A stretch of 64,000 nucleotides of DNA from Ruminococcus sp. (GCA_017457955.1 JAFTGL010000004.1:1-64000), one strand, 5' to 3'; numbered from the stretch's first letter, positions 35,267 to 46,924 are shown. A program made the numbers and translations. Notes: generated by a model from the letters alone, not told the origin.

Positions 35267-36832
35267 ATGAAAAAATCTATCCTCTGCATTTTCCTTACCC
35301 TGCTGATGGTCTTTACCGCTCTGCCGATGACGGCATACGCGGCGGATACGGATACTGCCGATACCGGCTACTCCGTCGTCGCCGATGGCAGCGACGGCGC
35401 CGGCACCTGCTGGTCGGTGCGGGATTATGGCTCAGAGGGTTATAAAATCTATATCGAGCCCGATCCCCAAGCCGCTTCGTTCAGCTACTACGGCATCATG
35501 AATGACTATACGGCGGACAGCAACGGACGCTCAGGAGCGCCGTGGCAAAGCTATCTGCCGAAAACCTCCGAGATCGTGATTGCGGACGGTGTGGATCATA
35601 TCGGCAGCTGCGCTTTCATCGCGTATGCGCCCGATCAGAGCAAATATCAATACCGTATCAAGGTCAGTGTTCCTGACAGCGTGACGTCGGTGGGCAATTC
35701 GGCATTCAAAAACCCCGGTGTCGAGATCACCTATTTATCTCGGTTCCTGACGAATATCAACGCCTATGCGTTCAGCGGATCGCACATCACAAAGGCTGAG
35801 CTGCCCAACATCGAGATCCTCGGAGAATCCGCTTTTCAGTCCTGCACCGATCTGACGGAGGTCAGGCTTGGAACCACTGTATATGAAACGCTCCATAAAT
35901 CAGCGTTCAGCGGCTGTACTGCCCTGAAAAAGGTTGAACTGAGCTATATCAGCAAGATCGACGCCAACGCCTTCAGCGGCGACACCGCTCTGAAGGATGT
36001 ATACTTTTATGATACGCCCGAGTATTGGGACATCATGGAGTTTGCTTCCGGCAACGCTCCTCTGCTGAACGCGACCCTGCACTTCTGCCTGGAAGGTTAC
36101 GCGGATATCAATCAGTATAACGCGAACGTCGGCGATACGCTCAGCCGTGAGATCGGCGGCATGATCACTACGATCCCTAAAGAAAATCTCAGAGTGGCAT
36201 GGCAGCGCAGTATCAACGGAACGGTATGGGCAGACGTCTCCTATGCTTCGACCTATAAAATAAATGAGATCGACAAGGGCTGCAAGTTCCGCGTGAAGGT
36301 CATCGGTACCTATGAGCGCGGCGGCAAAACCTACAATTATGAGGGCGAAGTCCTCAGCGAGGTGGTTACCGTCAACGATTTTATCGGCTATGTCGTCGAC
36401 GGAAATGTGACGAGCTTTCTCGATGAGACCGACACGGTCACTGTCATCTGGTGGGTGAAAGACTCGTTCAAGCGCAAGACCCTGTTTCTGACCGGCAACT
36501 CTGCCGACTTCAGGGTGGGCATTTTCGCCCCGGGAGAGTATAAGCTGACAGTCAGAAAGAATAATCATGTCAGCCGTTCTTATGACTTCACTATCACCAA
36601 CAAGCCGCTTCATATCACCGCTCAGATCAATCCCGTCGGCGACGTGAATCTCAACGGCAAGGTGCAGTCCAACGACGCGATGCTCGCGTATAAACACGCA
36701 CAGGGCGCCGCCGCCGATCAGCTGACAGGCTACGCGGCTCAGTGTGCTGACGTTAACAAAAACGACAAGATCCAGTCCAACGATGCGATGACCATTTACA
36801 AGCAGGCGCAGGGTCAGCACCCGCTGTGGTAA
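35267..36832 (+). CDS. Secreted BspA-type leucine-rich protein with dockerin-like tail, paralogue 2
   Basis: The 521-residue product has a signal peptide (about 1-25, ending TAYAAD). Residues about 85-270 contain BspA/LRR_5 repeats (HIGSCAFIAYAP, SVTSVGNSAFKNPG, INAYAFSGSHITKAELPN, KIDANAFSGDTALKDVY). A regulatory-like block (GEYKLTVRKNNHVSRSYDF) and the shared dockerin-like module follow, ending HPLW. BspA repeats often bind host or microbial ligands; the target is unknown. AAAGGAGGG precedes the ATG. Confidence 0.78.
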   Translation: MKKSILCIFLTLLMVFTALPMTAYAADTDTADTGYSVVADGSDGAGTCWSVRDYGSEGYKIYIEPDPQAASFSYYGIMNDYTADSNGRSGAPWQSYLPKTSEIVIADGVDHIGSCAFIAYAPDQSKYQYRIKVSVPDSVTSVGNSAFKNPGVEITYLSRFLTNINAYAFSGSHITKAELPNIEILGESAFQSCTDLTEVRLGTTVYETLHKSAFSGCTALKKVELSYISKIDANAFSGDTALKDVYFYDTPEYWDIMEFASGNAPLLNATLHFCLEGYADINQYNANVGDTLSREIGGMITTIPKENLRVAWQRSINGTVWADVSYASTYKINEIDKGCKFRVKVIGTYERGGKTYNYEGEVLSEVVTVNDFIGYVVDGNVTSFLDETDTVTVIWWVKDSFKRKTLFLTGNSADFRVGIFAPGEYKLTVRKNNHVSRSYDFTITNKPLHITAQINPVGDVNLNGKVQSNDAMLAYKHAQGAAADQLTGYAAQCADVNKNDKIQSNDAMTIYKQAQGQHPLW

Positions 36833-36930
36833 TGGATTCGAATTATCATTTTTTCTGTTGTTTTGATATAGCCTTGACGCGCGTGTCGGGGCTTAGGAGA
36901 TATCAACTGCTTCATAAAGGAGGAATCCCC

Positions 36931-38778
36931 ATGAAAAAATCATTGCTTTGTATTTTCCTTGCGCTGCTGATGGTCTTTACCGCCCTGCCGATGACGGCGC
37001 TGTCTGCTTCGGCACTTGAGAATTTCTCTCAGGGCGGTATGTGCGCTTGGTGGGATGGTACGTCAGTCAAGTGGCACATGGTTTCAGGCGCCGATCATTA
37101 TGATTTACGAGTCTTTGTTGTACGACCCAAAGGCGACCAACTCTACGACTTTATCATGTCTAAGGTCATTTCCTTTGATATCAATTTCTACGGTAATCCC
37201 AGTTCCTTTTATGAAGATGGTACATTAAACAGAGATTTTAACATTCATAATATTGTTACTCGTCAAGATGATACGATTACCGTAGATGTCAAAGAATGGT
37301 TAGGTTTTATAACTGATGACTTTGAATATGAATTTACTCTTGCGGCTCAGCAGGAGAACGTTGCAGATGATCTTGCTTCATATCATTGTGAATTAGTATC
37401 CGGAAAGGCGTTAACGAATGGTTATAAGGGGCTTGGCGGCGTCGTTAATCTGGACGGCGTTCCCTCTGACGGAGAACCGAACGCCGGACAATGGATATAT
37501 GCGACCGTTACGGATTGCAACATACCGGTTTCCTCTTTAAAATATACATGGGAATACTATGATAACACCTATGTTTACAATTATTATTGGATGTATACAT
37601 ATGACGGAAAGGTAGTTCCCGGCTCTGATAACAGTGCGACGCTGCGCGGCGTCGGCAGGGATATGCTGGGCAAGTATGTGCGTTTGGTCGTGACTGCGGA
37701 TGGATATGACGGAACTGTTTGCAGTGCATTGTTTTACTATTCTTATCACACGATCACCGTAGACGGCGGCACAGCATACAGCTACGGTCAGGAGGGAAGC
37801 GAGATCAAAGCACAGAAAGGCGACAAGGTGTTTTTGACCGCACCGAAAAAGGACGATTACACCTTCACCAAATGGGAAGTCCTTTCCGGCGGTGTTACGA
37901 TCGCAGATCCTACCGTTGCGACAAACGCTTCCTTTACTTTAGGCGACAGTGACGTTTCAGTCAAAGCGAATTATAAGAAAAATACCCCGATCTCAACCCT
38001 TACCGTCACCGGTATCACCGAGCCTGTCCCGGACGCGAAACCTACTATGAATTATACGCTCCCTGCAAACTGCGGCTACGCGGCGGCTAAGGTCGGTTAC
38101 GGCGACGTTGCATGGTATAAGGAGAACGGCGATCTGCTGAATCCTGAGACCGATAAATTTGTCGCGGGAGAGAAATACCGTGTGCAGATGTCATTGGTGG
38201 CGCAGAGCGGCTATGAGTTCGCGACCTCGGGACTGACCGCGACGATCAACGGCGCGACCGCCTCAGTCTCTGTCAATGTTCCGAAATTTATCGTCACCGT
38301 CAGCACATGGTATACTTGTCCGGTATCGTCTGCGACCTACACCGTCAGCGGTACTGTCACCAGCTTTTTGAATGAAGGCGACTCCGTAGGCTTATGGTTA
38401 TCTAAATCCGCCGGCAGTTTCCCGTCTATGCGGTATATAACCGGTAACGAGGTCGATTTCAGCTTCACCAACATCCCCGCGGGCAACTATACGCTTAAAG
38501 TAATGAAGAAGAATCATGTTGCACGCGAATATTCAGTCACTGTTAACGGCGACACGACGGTGAACGCTCAGATCAACCCCATCGGCGACGCAAATCTCAA
38601 TGGTAAGGTGCAGTCTAACGACGCGATGCTCGCGTATAAACACGCGCAGGGCAAAGCTGAGGATCAGCTGACAGGTTACGCGGCAAAGTGCGCCGACGTC
38701 AACAATAACGGCAAGATCCAGTCCAACGACGCGATGACCATTTACAAGCAGGCGCAGGGTCAGCACTCGCTGTGGTAA
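36931..38778 (+). CDS. Secreted protein with bacterial Ig-like/InlB-like segments and dockerin-like tail, paralogue 3
   Basis: The 615-residue product shares its signal peptide (KSLLCIFLALLMVFTALPMT) with paralogue 2. A unique N-terminal domain (about 30-190) is followed by Ig-like segments, one with AQKGDKVFLTAPKKDDYTF and TKWEVLSGGVTI, resembling an InlB/DUF-type repeat, and a regulatory-like block (GNYTLKVMKKNHVAREYSV). The tail is the shared dockerin-like module ending HSLW. The ATG at 36931 follows AGGAGG; the frame extends 105 bases upstream without a ribosome site. Bases 37080-37600 are AT-richer than the flanks, as if the unique domain had been exchanged. Confidence 0.75.
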   Translation: MKKSLLCIFLALLMVFTALPMTALSASALENFSQGGMCAWWDGTSVKWHMVSGADHYDLRVFVVRPKGDQLYDFIMSKVISFDINFYGNPSSFYEDGTLNRDFNIHNIVTRQDDTITVDVKEWLGFITDDFEYEFTLAAQQENVADDLASYHCELVSGKALTNGYKGLGGVVNLDGVPSDGEPNAGQWIYATVTDCNIPVSSLKYTWEYYDNTYVYNYYWMYTYDGKVVPGSDNSATLRGVGRDMLGKYVRLVVTADGYDGTVCSALFYYSYHTITVDGGTAYSYGQEGSEIKAQKGDKVFLTAPKKDDYTFTKWEVLSGGVTIADPTVATNASFTLGDSDVSVKANYKKNTPISTLTVTGITEPVPDAKPTMNYTLPANCGYAAAKVGYGDVAWYKENGDLLNPETDKFVAGEKYRVQMSLVAQSGYEFATSGLTATINGATASVSVNVPKFIVTVSTWYTCPVSSATYTVSGTVTSFLNEGDSVGLWLSKSAGSFPSMRYITGNEVDFSFTNIPAGNYTLKVMKKNHVAREYSVTVNGDTTVNAQINPIGDANLNGKVQSNDAMLAYKHAQGKAEDQLTGYAAKCADVNNNGKIQSNDAMTIYKQAQGQHSLW

Positions 38779-38861
38779 ACGGCGCTTGTCAAGCCATTAC
38801 AACGGCGCTGTTACTGCGTCAGGTATTATGAAATTGAGCGCTATGCTCAGATAGGTAACAT

Positions 38862-40802
38862 ATGAAAAAACATGTATGGACGGCGGTCCCCGCCTGTCTG
38901 ATCCTCGCGGTCCTGATGATTCCGATGTCAGCCGTGACTATGATGTACAACCCAATACTCGGCTTTGTGGAGCTCGGCGTGACCGCGGTCGCTGTCACGG
39001 CGGTGTTCATCATCGCCCTGCGTTTCCGCTTCTATATCCGCGACGTATCAAAGAACGCGATGAGCGAGTGCTTCTCGCCTGATGAAAAAGGACTCGACGC
39101 CATCAGCATGCCTGTCGCCGTCTGCGGAACGCACGGCGATCTGATCGCCTACAACTCGCGTTTCCGCAAAATGTTCCTCGACGAGTATGAGGGCGTGAAT
39201 ATGCATATCAGCTGTTTTATCTCCGGTATCACCCCCGACGACGCCGTCAAGCGCGGTGTGTTCGATACGGAGTACAAGGGCAACCGCTTCACGACCTTTG
39301 CCCGTAAGACGGAATCGGGTATGCTGTTTGAATTTGTCGACGACACCTACTACAAGAATATCGCCGACCGCTTCAACGACACCAAGACCAGTGTGGCGCT
39401 GATCGTATTCGACAACATCGAGGACTTTTCCTCCGACGCCGATCAGGAAGCCGCCGCGGCGCACCTTGCCGCGGAAAACCTCCTGTACCGCTGGGCGACA
39501 CAGCACAATATCCTGCTCAGAAGGCTGGGCGAAAACCGCTATATCGCCGTTTTTGAAGAAGCCGTACTGCGCGGTCAGATGGAGAACAAGTTCCGCCTGC
39601 TCGACGATATCCGCGCGATCAGTTATCAGGGCCGTCCCGCGACGCTGTCCATCGGCGTCGGTCATGACAGCCCGACCCTGACCGAAAGCGCGTCCCAGGC
39701 AAAGCGTGCCCTTGATATGGCGCTGGGCAGAGGCGGCGATCAGGTCGCCGTCCTCACAGGCAGCGACTACGTCTTTTACGGCGGCGTCGCGAAGGGCGTT
39801 GAAAAAACCTCCAAGGTCAAGGTGCGCGCCGTGTCCCAGCAGATCGCCGAAGCGATCGCGCAGGCTGACAGGGTGCTCATCACGGGTCACCGCTTCTCTG
39901 ACCTTGACTGTATCGGAGCCGCCGCGGGCATGTATGCTCTGGTGACCAAGAAATACGGCAAGACCTGCCATATCGTCACCGATACGGAGCACACGATGGC
40001 GCGGGATATGATCGACCGCCTCAGAGAGAACCGTCACGATATGTTTATCTCTCCCGAGAGCGGTGTGTTACATTCCGGTCCGCGAACTCTGCTCTTTATC
40101 GTGGATACCCATTCTCCCGATTTCATCGAGGATGATAGGCTGTTCAAGAACTGCGGCAATGTCATCATCATCGACCACCACCGCAAGATGGTCAACTTTA
40201 TCGACACAGCGAGTATCTTCCTGCATGAACCCAGCGCTTCATCCGCGTCCGAGCTGGTCACCGAGGTCGTCGGGTACCTTGCCGACGACGTGCTGAACCA
40301 CAATGAGGCAGAAGCGCTTCTGGCAGGTATCATGCTCGATACCAAGAACTTTGTCATCAATACAGGTGTGCGCACCTTTGAAGCCGCCGCGTACCTGCGC
40401 AAGAAAGGCGCCGATACCGTGGCTGTGCGCAACGTTTTCGCGAATTCTCTCGAAAATTACCGCGATAAGAGCCGACTGGTCTCTTCCGCTCAGATCGTCA
40501 ACCACTGCGCGGTCACCGTGGCGGATGAAAGCATGCGCAATTCCCGCCTTGTCTGCGCGCAGGCAGCGGATGATCTGCTGTCCATTCAGGATACCTACGC
40601 ATCGTTCGTCATCTCGCGGATCGACGCGCGGACGGTCAACATCTCGGCACGTTCCTTCGGCAAGATCAATGTTCAGCTGGTGATGGAAGCCCTCAGCGGC
40701 GGCGGTCACCAGACGATGGCAGCGGTACAGCTGCGCGATGTTGGACTGCAGGAAGCCAAGGAAAAACTGACCGAGGTATTAAAGGATTATCAATTTTCTT
40801 AA
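38862..40802 (+). CDS. gdpP: Cyclic-di-AMP phosphodiesterase GdpP-type
   Basis: GdpP degrades c-di-AMP and so affects wall stress and osmotic balance. The 646-residue protein has two N-terminal membrane helices (about 8-28 and 33-53), a PAS-like segment, a degenerate GGDEF domain (about 170-300), and a DHH/DHHA1 phosphodiesterase: GHRFSDLDCIGA, LLFIVDTHSP, VIIIDHHRKM and near the end SGGGHQTMAAVQL. All key DHH motifs are present, so it is probably active. It is followed by rplI after 19 bases, the order known in many Firmicutes. Confidence 0.93.
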   Translation: MKKHVWTAVPACLILAVLMIPMSAVTMMYNPILGFVELGVTAVAVTAVFIIALRFRFYIRDVSKNAMSECFSPDEKGLDAISMPVAVCGTHGDLIAYNSRFRKMFLDEYEGVNMHISCFISGITPDDAVKRGVFDTEYKGNRFTTFARKTESGMLFEFVDDTYYKNIADRFNDTKTSVALIVFDNIEDFSSDADQEAAAAHLAAENLLYRWATQHNILLRRLGENRYIAVFEEAVLRGQMENKFRLLDDIRAISYQGRPATLSIGVGHDSPTLTESASQAKRALDMALGRGGDQVAVLTGSDYVFYGGVAKGVEKTSKVKVRAVSQQIAEAIAQADRVLITGHRFSDLDCIGAAAGMYALVTKKYGKTCHIVTDTEHTMARDMIDRLRENRHDMFISPESGVLHSGPRTLLFIVDTHSPDFIEDDRLFKNCGNVIIIDHHRKMVNFIDTASIFLHEPSASSASELVTEVVGYLADDVLNHNEAEALLAGIMLDTKNFVINTGVRTFEAAAYLRKKGADTVAVRNVFANSLENYRDKSRLVSSAQIVNHCAVTVADESMRNSRLVCAQAADDLLSIQDTYASFVISRIDARTVNISARSFGKINVQLVMEALSGGGHQTMAAVQLRDVGLQEAKEKLTEVLKDYQFS

Positions 40803-40821
40803 TATAAATGGAGGAATATAA

Positions 40822-41268
40822 ATGAAAGTCATTTTGTTACAGGACGTCAAAAGTCTGGGAAAGAAGGGCGAGCTGGTCAATGTATCCGACGGCTACGCGC
40901 GCAACTTCCTGTTCCCGAAGAACATGGCGAAGGAAGCGAACGCTCAGGCAATGAACGAGTTCCGCAACGCCGAGCAGAGCAAGCAGTATAAGATCGATAC
41001 CGCGATCGCCGCCGCGAACAAGGCGAAGGAGGAGCTGGAAGGCTCCAAGTTCGTCATCAAGGCGAAGGCGGGGGAGAGCGGCAAGCTCTTCGGCAGTATC
41101 ACCGCGAAGGAGATCGCCGCCGAAGTCAAGCGTCAGAAGCATGTCGATGTCGACAAGCGCAAGGTGAACCTTAAGGACGACATCAAGAACCTCGGCGAGT
41201 ATGAGGCTGAGATCAAGCTCTACTCCGGTATCACCGCTCACTGCACCATTTCGGTAGAGAAAGCATGA
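40822..41268 (+). CDS. rplI: 50S ribosomal protein L9
   Basis: The 148-residue protein has [36 protein letters not shown] and a C-terminal domain ([18 protein letters not shown]). GGAGG precedes the ATG. It sits in the gdpP-rplI-dnaB order typical of Firmicutes. Repeat copy E starts three bases after its stop. Confidence 0.97.
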   Translation: MKVILLQDVKSLGKKGELVNVSDGYARNFLFPKNMAKEANAQAMNEFRNAEQSKQYKIDTAIAAANKAKEELEGSKFVIKAKAGESGKLFGSITAKEIAAEVKRQKHVDVDKRKVNLKDDIKNLGEYEAEIKLYSGITAHCTISVEKA

Positions 41269-41270
41269 CT

Positions 41271-41332
41271 TTAGTGAATAGTGAATGGTGAATAGTTGCG
41301 GGCGGACTATGCCCGCACCCGATTCCTGTTTA
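41271..41332. repeat. Dispersed two-hairpin repeat, copy E (left half only)
   Basis: Arm words TAGTGAATAGTGAATGGTG lead to hairpin 1 (TGCGGGC, seven-base loop, GCCCGCA) and ACCC. Hairpin 2 is missing and the sequence runs into the dnaB upstream region (TTTACCGTTAG), so this copy is truncated. It starts three bases after the rplI stop. Confidence 0.65.
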
Positions 41333-41361
41333 TGATTATTTACCGTTAGAAGGAAAAAACC

Positions 41362-42732
41362 ATGCCAGATAATAATACATCTACGATCTATAACGGACTG
41401 CGGCTGCCGTTCTCGCCCGAAGCGGAGCAGGCGGTGCTGGGCGCTATCCTCATGGAGCCCGACGCCATTGCCCGCGTCGCGGAGATCCTGCCGTCGTCCG
41501 AATACTTCTACCTCGCGAATCACCGCACCATCTACGCGGCGATGATGGCGATGTTCACCTCGGGCAAGGCGGTCGATCAGATCACCGTGCTCGAAACACT
41601 GAAGATGGAACGCGACTTTGACGATGCTTCCGGCAAGACGTATCTTGTCCAGCTTGCGCAGAGCTGTCCGTCTATCACGAATGTCGAGAACTACGCCCGT
41701 ATCGTGCGGGATAAATATGACGTCAGAGCGCTGATGACCGCGGCACGCGACATCATCGAGGACAGCTCAGACGGCGAGATGGAGCCGCAAATGCTGATCG
41801 ACTCCGCGGAGCAGAAGATCTTTGACATCCGCCGCGGCAAAAACATCCAAGGCTTACAGCGGATCGATGAGGTGCTGTTCCAGACCTTCGACCGTCTCGA
41901 CATGCTCAACCGTGACGACGAGAGCATCAAGCCCGTCTCGACAGGGATCGGCGACCTCGACCGCGTCATCACCGGTCTGAACCGCTCCGACCTGATCCTG
42001 TTGGCTGCGCGTCCCGGTATGGGTAAGACCTCGTTCGCCTTGAATATCGCGCGCAACGTCAGCGTTATTTCGAAGAAAACCGTCGCGTTCTTCTCGCTGG
42101 AAATGACCAAGGAACAGCTCGCGTCCCGACTGCTTTCATCCGAAGCGCTCGTCGGCGGTACCAAGCTGCGTACAGGCCGCCTGAGTCAGGAGGAATGGAA
42201 CCGTCTGATCGGCGCGGGCGATGTGCTGAAAAACGCCAATATGTACCTTGACGATACCCCGGGTATCACCGTGCCCGAGATGAAGGCGAAGCTCAGACGG
42301 CTGAAAAATGTCGACCTCGTCGTGATTGACTATCTCCAGCTGATGTCCACGGGACGCCGCGACGGCAACCGTGTGCAGGAGATCTCTGAGCTGACGCGAA
42401 ACCTCAAAATTTTAGCGAAAGAGATCAACGTTCCCGTCATCTGCCTGAGTCAGCTCAGTCGTGCGTCGGAACAGCGTCAGGATCACCGCCCGCAGCTTTC
42501 TGACCTGCGTGACTCGGGTTCGATCGAGCAGGACGCGGATATCGTGCTGTTCCTGTACCGCGACGGCTATTATGAGCGTGAAAAGGGCGCTGAAACCGTA
42601 CAGGCGGCTGTCGATCAGAACAGCGGCGAGTGTATCGTCGCCAAGAACCGCCACGGCGAGACCACCATCGTCAAGCTCCACTGGCAGGGCGAGTTCATGC
42701 GCTTTACCGGACAAGACCGCAGTCATGAGTGA
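41362..42732 (+). CDS. dnaB: Replicative DNA helicase DnaB
   Basis: DnaB unwinds DNA at the replication fork as a hexamer. The 456-residue protein has the N-terminal domain LPFSPEAEQAVLGAIL, the linker, and a RecA-like core with Walker A AARPGMGKTSFALN, FFSLEMTKEQLASRLL, DLVVIDYLQLM and the LSDLRDSGSIEQDAD motif. The length fits. tilS overlaps its 3' end by eight bases. Confidence 0.97.
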   Translation: MPDNNTSTIYNGLRLPFSPEAEQAVLGAILMEPDAIARVAEILPSSEYFYLANHRTIYAAMMAMFTSGKAVDQITVLETLKMERDFDDASGKTYLVQLAQSCPSITNVENYARIVRDKYDVRALMTAARDIIEDSSDGEMEPQMLIDSAEQKIFDIRRGKNIQGLQRIDEVLFQTFDRLDMLNRDDESIKPVSTGIGDLDRVITGLNRSDLILLAARPGMGKTSFALNIARNVSVISKKTVAFFSLEMTKEQLASRLLSSEALVGGTKLRTGRLSQEEWNRLIGAGDVLKNANMYLDDTPGITVPEMKAKLRRLKNVDLVVIDYLQLMSTGRRDGNRVQEISELTRNLKILAKEINVPVICLSQLSRASEQRQDHRPQLSDLRDSGSIEQDADIVLFLYRDGYYEREKGAETVQAAVDQNSGECIVAKNRHGETTIVKLHWQGEFMRFTGQDRSHE

Positions 42733-44089
42733 TGATATGCTGAAAACGGTCGGTCATTTTATCGCTGAACAGAACCTTTTGGAAAAGGGCGATAAGGTAC
42801 TTGTCGCGCTCTCCGGCGGGGCAGATTCCGTTGCGTTGCTTCATATTTTTATTTCTTTGAAAGAAGAATATGATTTTGAAATCTATGCCGCGCACTTCAA
42901 CCACGGTATCCGCGGAGAGGAAGCCGATCGTGACGAAGAATTTGTAAGAGCGCTGTGTGAGCGGCAGGGTATCTCACTGTATCATGAGAAAGCCGACGTC
43001 CCCTCCATAGCTTCAAAGACAGGCGAGAGCGCCGAGCTTTGCGGCAGAAATCTTCGTTATGGTTTTTTAGAGAAAGCCGCACGCGGCTTAGGCGGCGCTA
43101 AGATCGCGACTGCCCACCACCGTGATGACAACGCCGAGACCGTCCTCTGGAACCTGACACGCGGTGCGGGGATCGGCGGGCTGAGCGGTATTCCCGTCAG
43201 GCGGGATCACATCATCCGTCCGCTCCTGTGCGTTTCCCGCGGTGAGATCGAGGAATATTGCAGGGAAAACGGGCTGATGTATGTCACGGACTCCACCAAT
43301 CTCTCCGACGACTACACCCGCAACAAGCTCCGCCATCAGGTCATGCCTGTTCTGGGGGAGCTGAATCCGAGCGTTGGGGAGAGTATCGCGAACACTTCCG
43401 CCGTTATGCGTGAAGCGGATGAATATTTTAATCAAATTTCCGAAAAGGAATTAAACAACGCTAAGACGTCATACGGCTACGATTGCGGGAGTTTATTACG
43501 GCTCGAGCCGATCGTGCTGAAATACGCCGTCAAAAAAGTTCTGGAAAATGCCCGTGCGCCGGTTGACTTTCGGCATATTGCGCTTATAATAGAAGCGATG
43601 CGCCGAAACGGCGCGGTAAATCTCGGCGGCGGTTTTACCGCCTCCTGCGCACAGGGGATCCTGCGTATCGTGCCCGATACTCTCGGTACGGAGCAATTCT
43701 GCGTACCGCTGATCGAGTATCTGCAAACGCACGGCACGCGCGTCACTATCCGTGACGGAAAGCTGTTTGAGGTCGTACCGAAAATCGACGCGGACAGTGA
43801 AAAAATTAACAATTTATTATTAAATCACGGTATCCCGTGTGATATAATATCCTGTGATACCTTGATACGCTGCCGCAGAGCGGGGGACACCTTCACCGAC
43901 CGGCGGCGCGGCGTGACAAAAACGCTGAAAAAGCTGATGAACGAATTGAAGATCCCGCGCGAGTTGCGCGATACGATCCCTGTTATTGCAAACGGCTCCA
44001 CCATCTTGTGGATACAGGGCGTCGGTACCTCGGCGCAGGGAAAAGCTGATTTGACCCGTGACGGGGAATATATCATTATCGGGGGATAG
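42725..44089 (+). CDS. tilS: tRNA(Ile)-lysidine synthase
   Basis: TilS converts C34 of the tRNA-Ile2 anticodon to lysidine. The 454-residue protein has the PP-loop motif VALSGGADSVALLHIF, AAHFNHGIRGEEADRDE, TAHHRDDNAETVLWNL and a C-terminal domain with RRAGDTFTDRRRGVTKTLKK. No clear ribosome site is present; the ATG at 42725 overlaps the dnaB end, implying coupling. A second ATG at 42737 is possible. The long upstream extension in this frame overlaps dnaB and is rejected. Confidence 0.94.
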   Translation: MSDDMLKTVGHFIAEQNLLEKGDKVLVALSGGADSVALLHIFISLKEEYDFEIYAAHFNHGIRGEEADRDEEFVRALCERQGISLYHEKADVPSIASKTGESAELCGRNLRYGFLEKAARGLGGAKIATAHHRDDNAETVLWNLTRGAGIGGLSGIPVRRDHIIRPLLCVSRGEIEEYCRENGLMYVTDSTNLSDDYTRNKLRHQVMPVLGELNPSVGESIANTSAVMREADEYFNQISEKELNNAKTSYGYDCGSLLRLEPIVLKYAVKKVLENARAPVDFRHIALIIEAMRRNGAVNLGGGFTASCAQGILRIVPDTLGTEQFCVPLIEYLQTHGTRVTIRDGKLFEVVPKIDADSEKINNLLLNHGIPCDIISCDTLIRCRRAGDTFTDRRRGVTKTLKKLMNELKIPRELRDTIPVIANGSTILWIQGVGTSAQGKADLTRDGEYIIIGG

Positions 44090-44092
44090 AAC

Positions 44093-44632
44093 ATGCACAA
44101 GGATTTGGAAAAGATTTTAATTACAGAAGAAGAGATCCATGAAGCCGCCAAGCGCTTAGCCGCTCAGATCGAGCAGGACTATGCCGGAGAAGAGGACATC
44201 GTTCTGGTCGGACTTCTGAAGGGCAGTGTCCAGTTCATGGCGGATCTGCTGAAAAACATCAACATGATGTGCAAGATCGATTTCATGTGTGTTTCCAGCT
44301 ATGGAAAAGGTACCAAGAGCACCGGCCGCGTGAATATCATCAAGGATTTGTCAGAACCTATAGATGATAAAAACGTTATCATCGTCGAGGACATCATCGA
44401 CAGCGGCAACACGCTGAACTTCATCGGCAAGTACTTTGCCGCGAAGAACGCGAAGTCAGTGCGTATCTGCACTCTGCTGAACAAGCCCTCCCGCCGCGAG
44501 GTGGAGATCGACGTCGATTATATCGGCTTTGACGTACCCGATGAATTTGTGGTAGGCTACGGTCTGGATTATCAGGAGTATTACCGCAATCTGCCGTACA
44601 TAGGGGTTTTAAAGCCTGAAATATATGCGTAA
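44093..44632 (+). CDS. hpt: Hypoxanthine phosphoribosyltransferase
   Basis: This purine salvage enzyme converts hypoxanthine or guanine to IMP or GMP. The 179-residue protein has LVGLLKGSVQFMADLL, the PRPP-binding loop VIIVEDIIDSGNTL and VDYIGFDVPDEFVVGYGLDY. It lies three bases after tilS in the conserved tilS-hpt-ftsH order. Confidence 0.96.
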   Translation: MHKDLEKILITEEEIHEAAKRLAAQIEQDYAGEEDIVLVGLLKGSVQFMADLLKNINMMCKIDFMCVSSYGKGTKSTGRVNIIKDLSEPIDDKNVIIVEDIIDSGNTLNFIGKYFAAKNAKSVRICTLLNKPSRREVEIDVDYIGFDVPDEFVVGYGLDYQEYYRNLPYIGVLKPEIYA

Positions 44633-44634
44633 GT

Positions 44635-44913
44635 TAGCCAACCGAGAACAAATCCGAACCCGGTTTTGACGGGCAGATTTCCGCCTGCTCTTTGTTAAAA
44701 TCCTCGCTAATCCGTCGAGGATTAGCTGTGGTTTTGCCGCGATCAGACGAAAATCTGCTCCGGCAAAACTCCAAAGGACTGAAAATGAGCGAGATTTCGA
44801 GCAAGTTTCGGTGCAGAAAGTGCAGGCAGGCTGGCGCCTGCCAAGATTGATAAGCCGAAAATTGCCGAAATATCGCCATTTGCAGCGGGTTAGGATTTAT
44901 TCTCGGCTGGCTA
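44635..44913. repeat. 279-bp MITE-like inverted-repeat element between hpt and ftsH
   Basis: The ends TAGCCAACCGAGAACAAATC and the reverse complement of the right end, TAGCCAGCCGAGAATAAATC, match over about 28 bases with three differences. The interior carries more palindromes, including AATCCTCG/CGAGGATT and GGCAGGCTGGCGCCTGCC (44825-44842). No ORF is inside. It is inserted two bases after the hpt stop, in an otherwise conserved operon. Confidence 0.82.
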
Positions 44914-44951
44914 TCCAAAGGAAGCACTGGCACACTAAGGAGTGAAGTATA

Positions 44952-46868
<1,917 letters not shown>

Positions 46869-46875
46869 TAATAGA

Positions 46876-46905
46876 AAGCCTCCCTCATCTGAGGGAGACT
46901 TTTCT
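46876..46905 (+). terminator. Terminator of ftsH
   Basis: CTCCCTC and GAGGGAG pair around ATCT and are followed by ACTTTT. Confidence 0.75.
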
Positions 46906-46924
46906 GCAATTGAAGTGATAGAGA

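Noticed and set aside
33577-38778. Cellulosomal enzymes
   Set aside because: The three proteins have dockerin-like tails but no glycosidase, esterase or lyase motif could be recognised.
38862-40802. NrnA-type oligoribonuclease instead of GdpP
   Set aside because: The two N-terminal helices and the degenerate GGDEF domain before DHH are specific to GdpP, and rplI follows as in GdpP loci.
42461-42724. Upstream extension of tilS
   Set aside because: It overlaps dnaB in another frame; TilS homology begins near the ATG at 42725.
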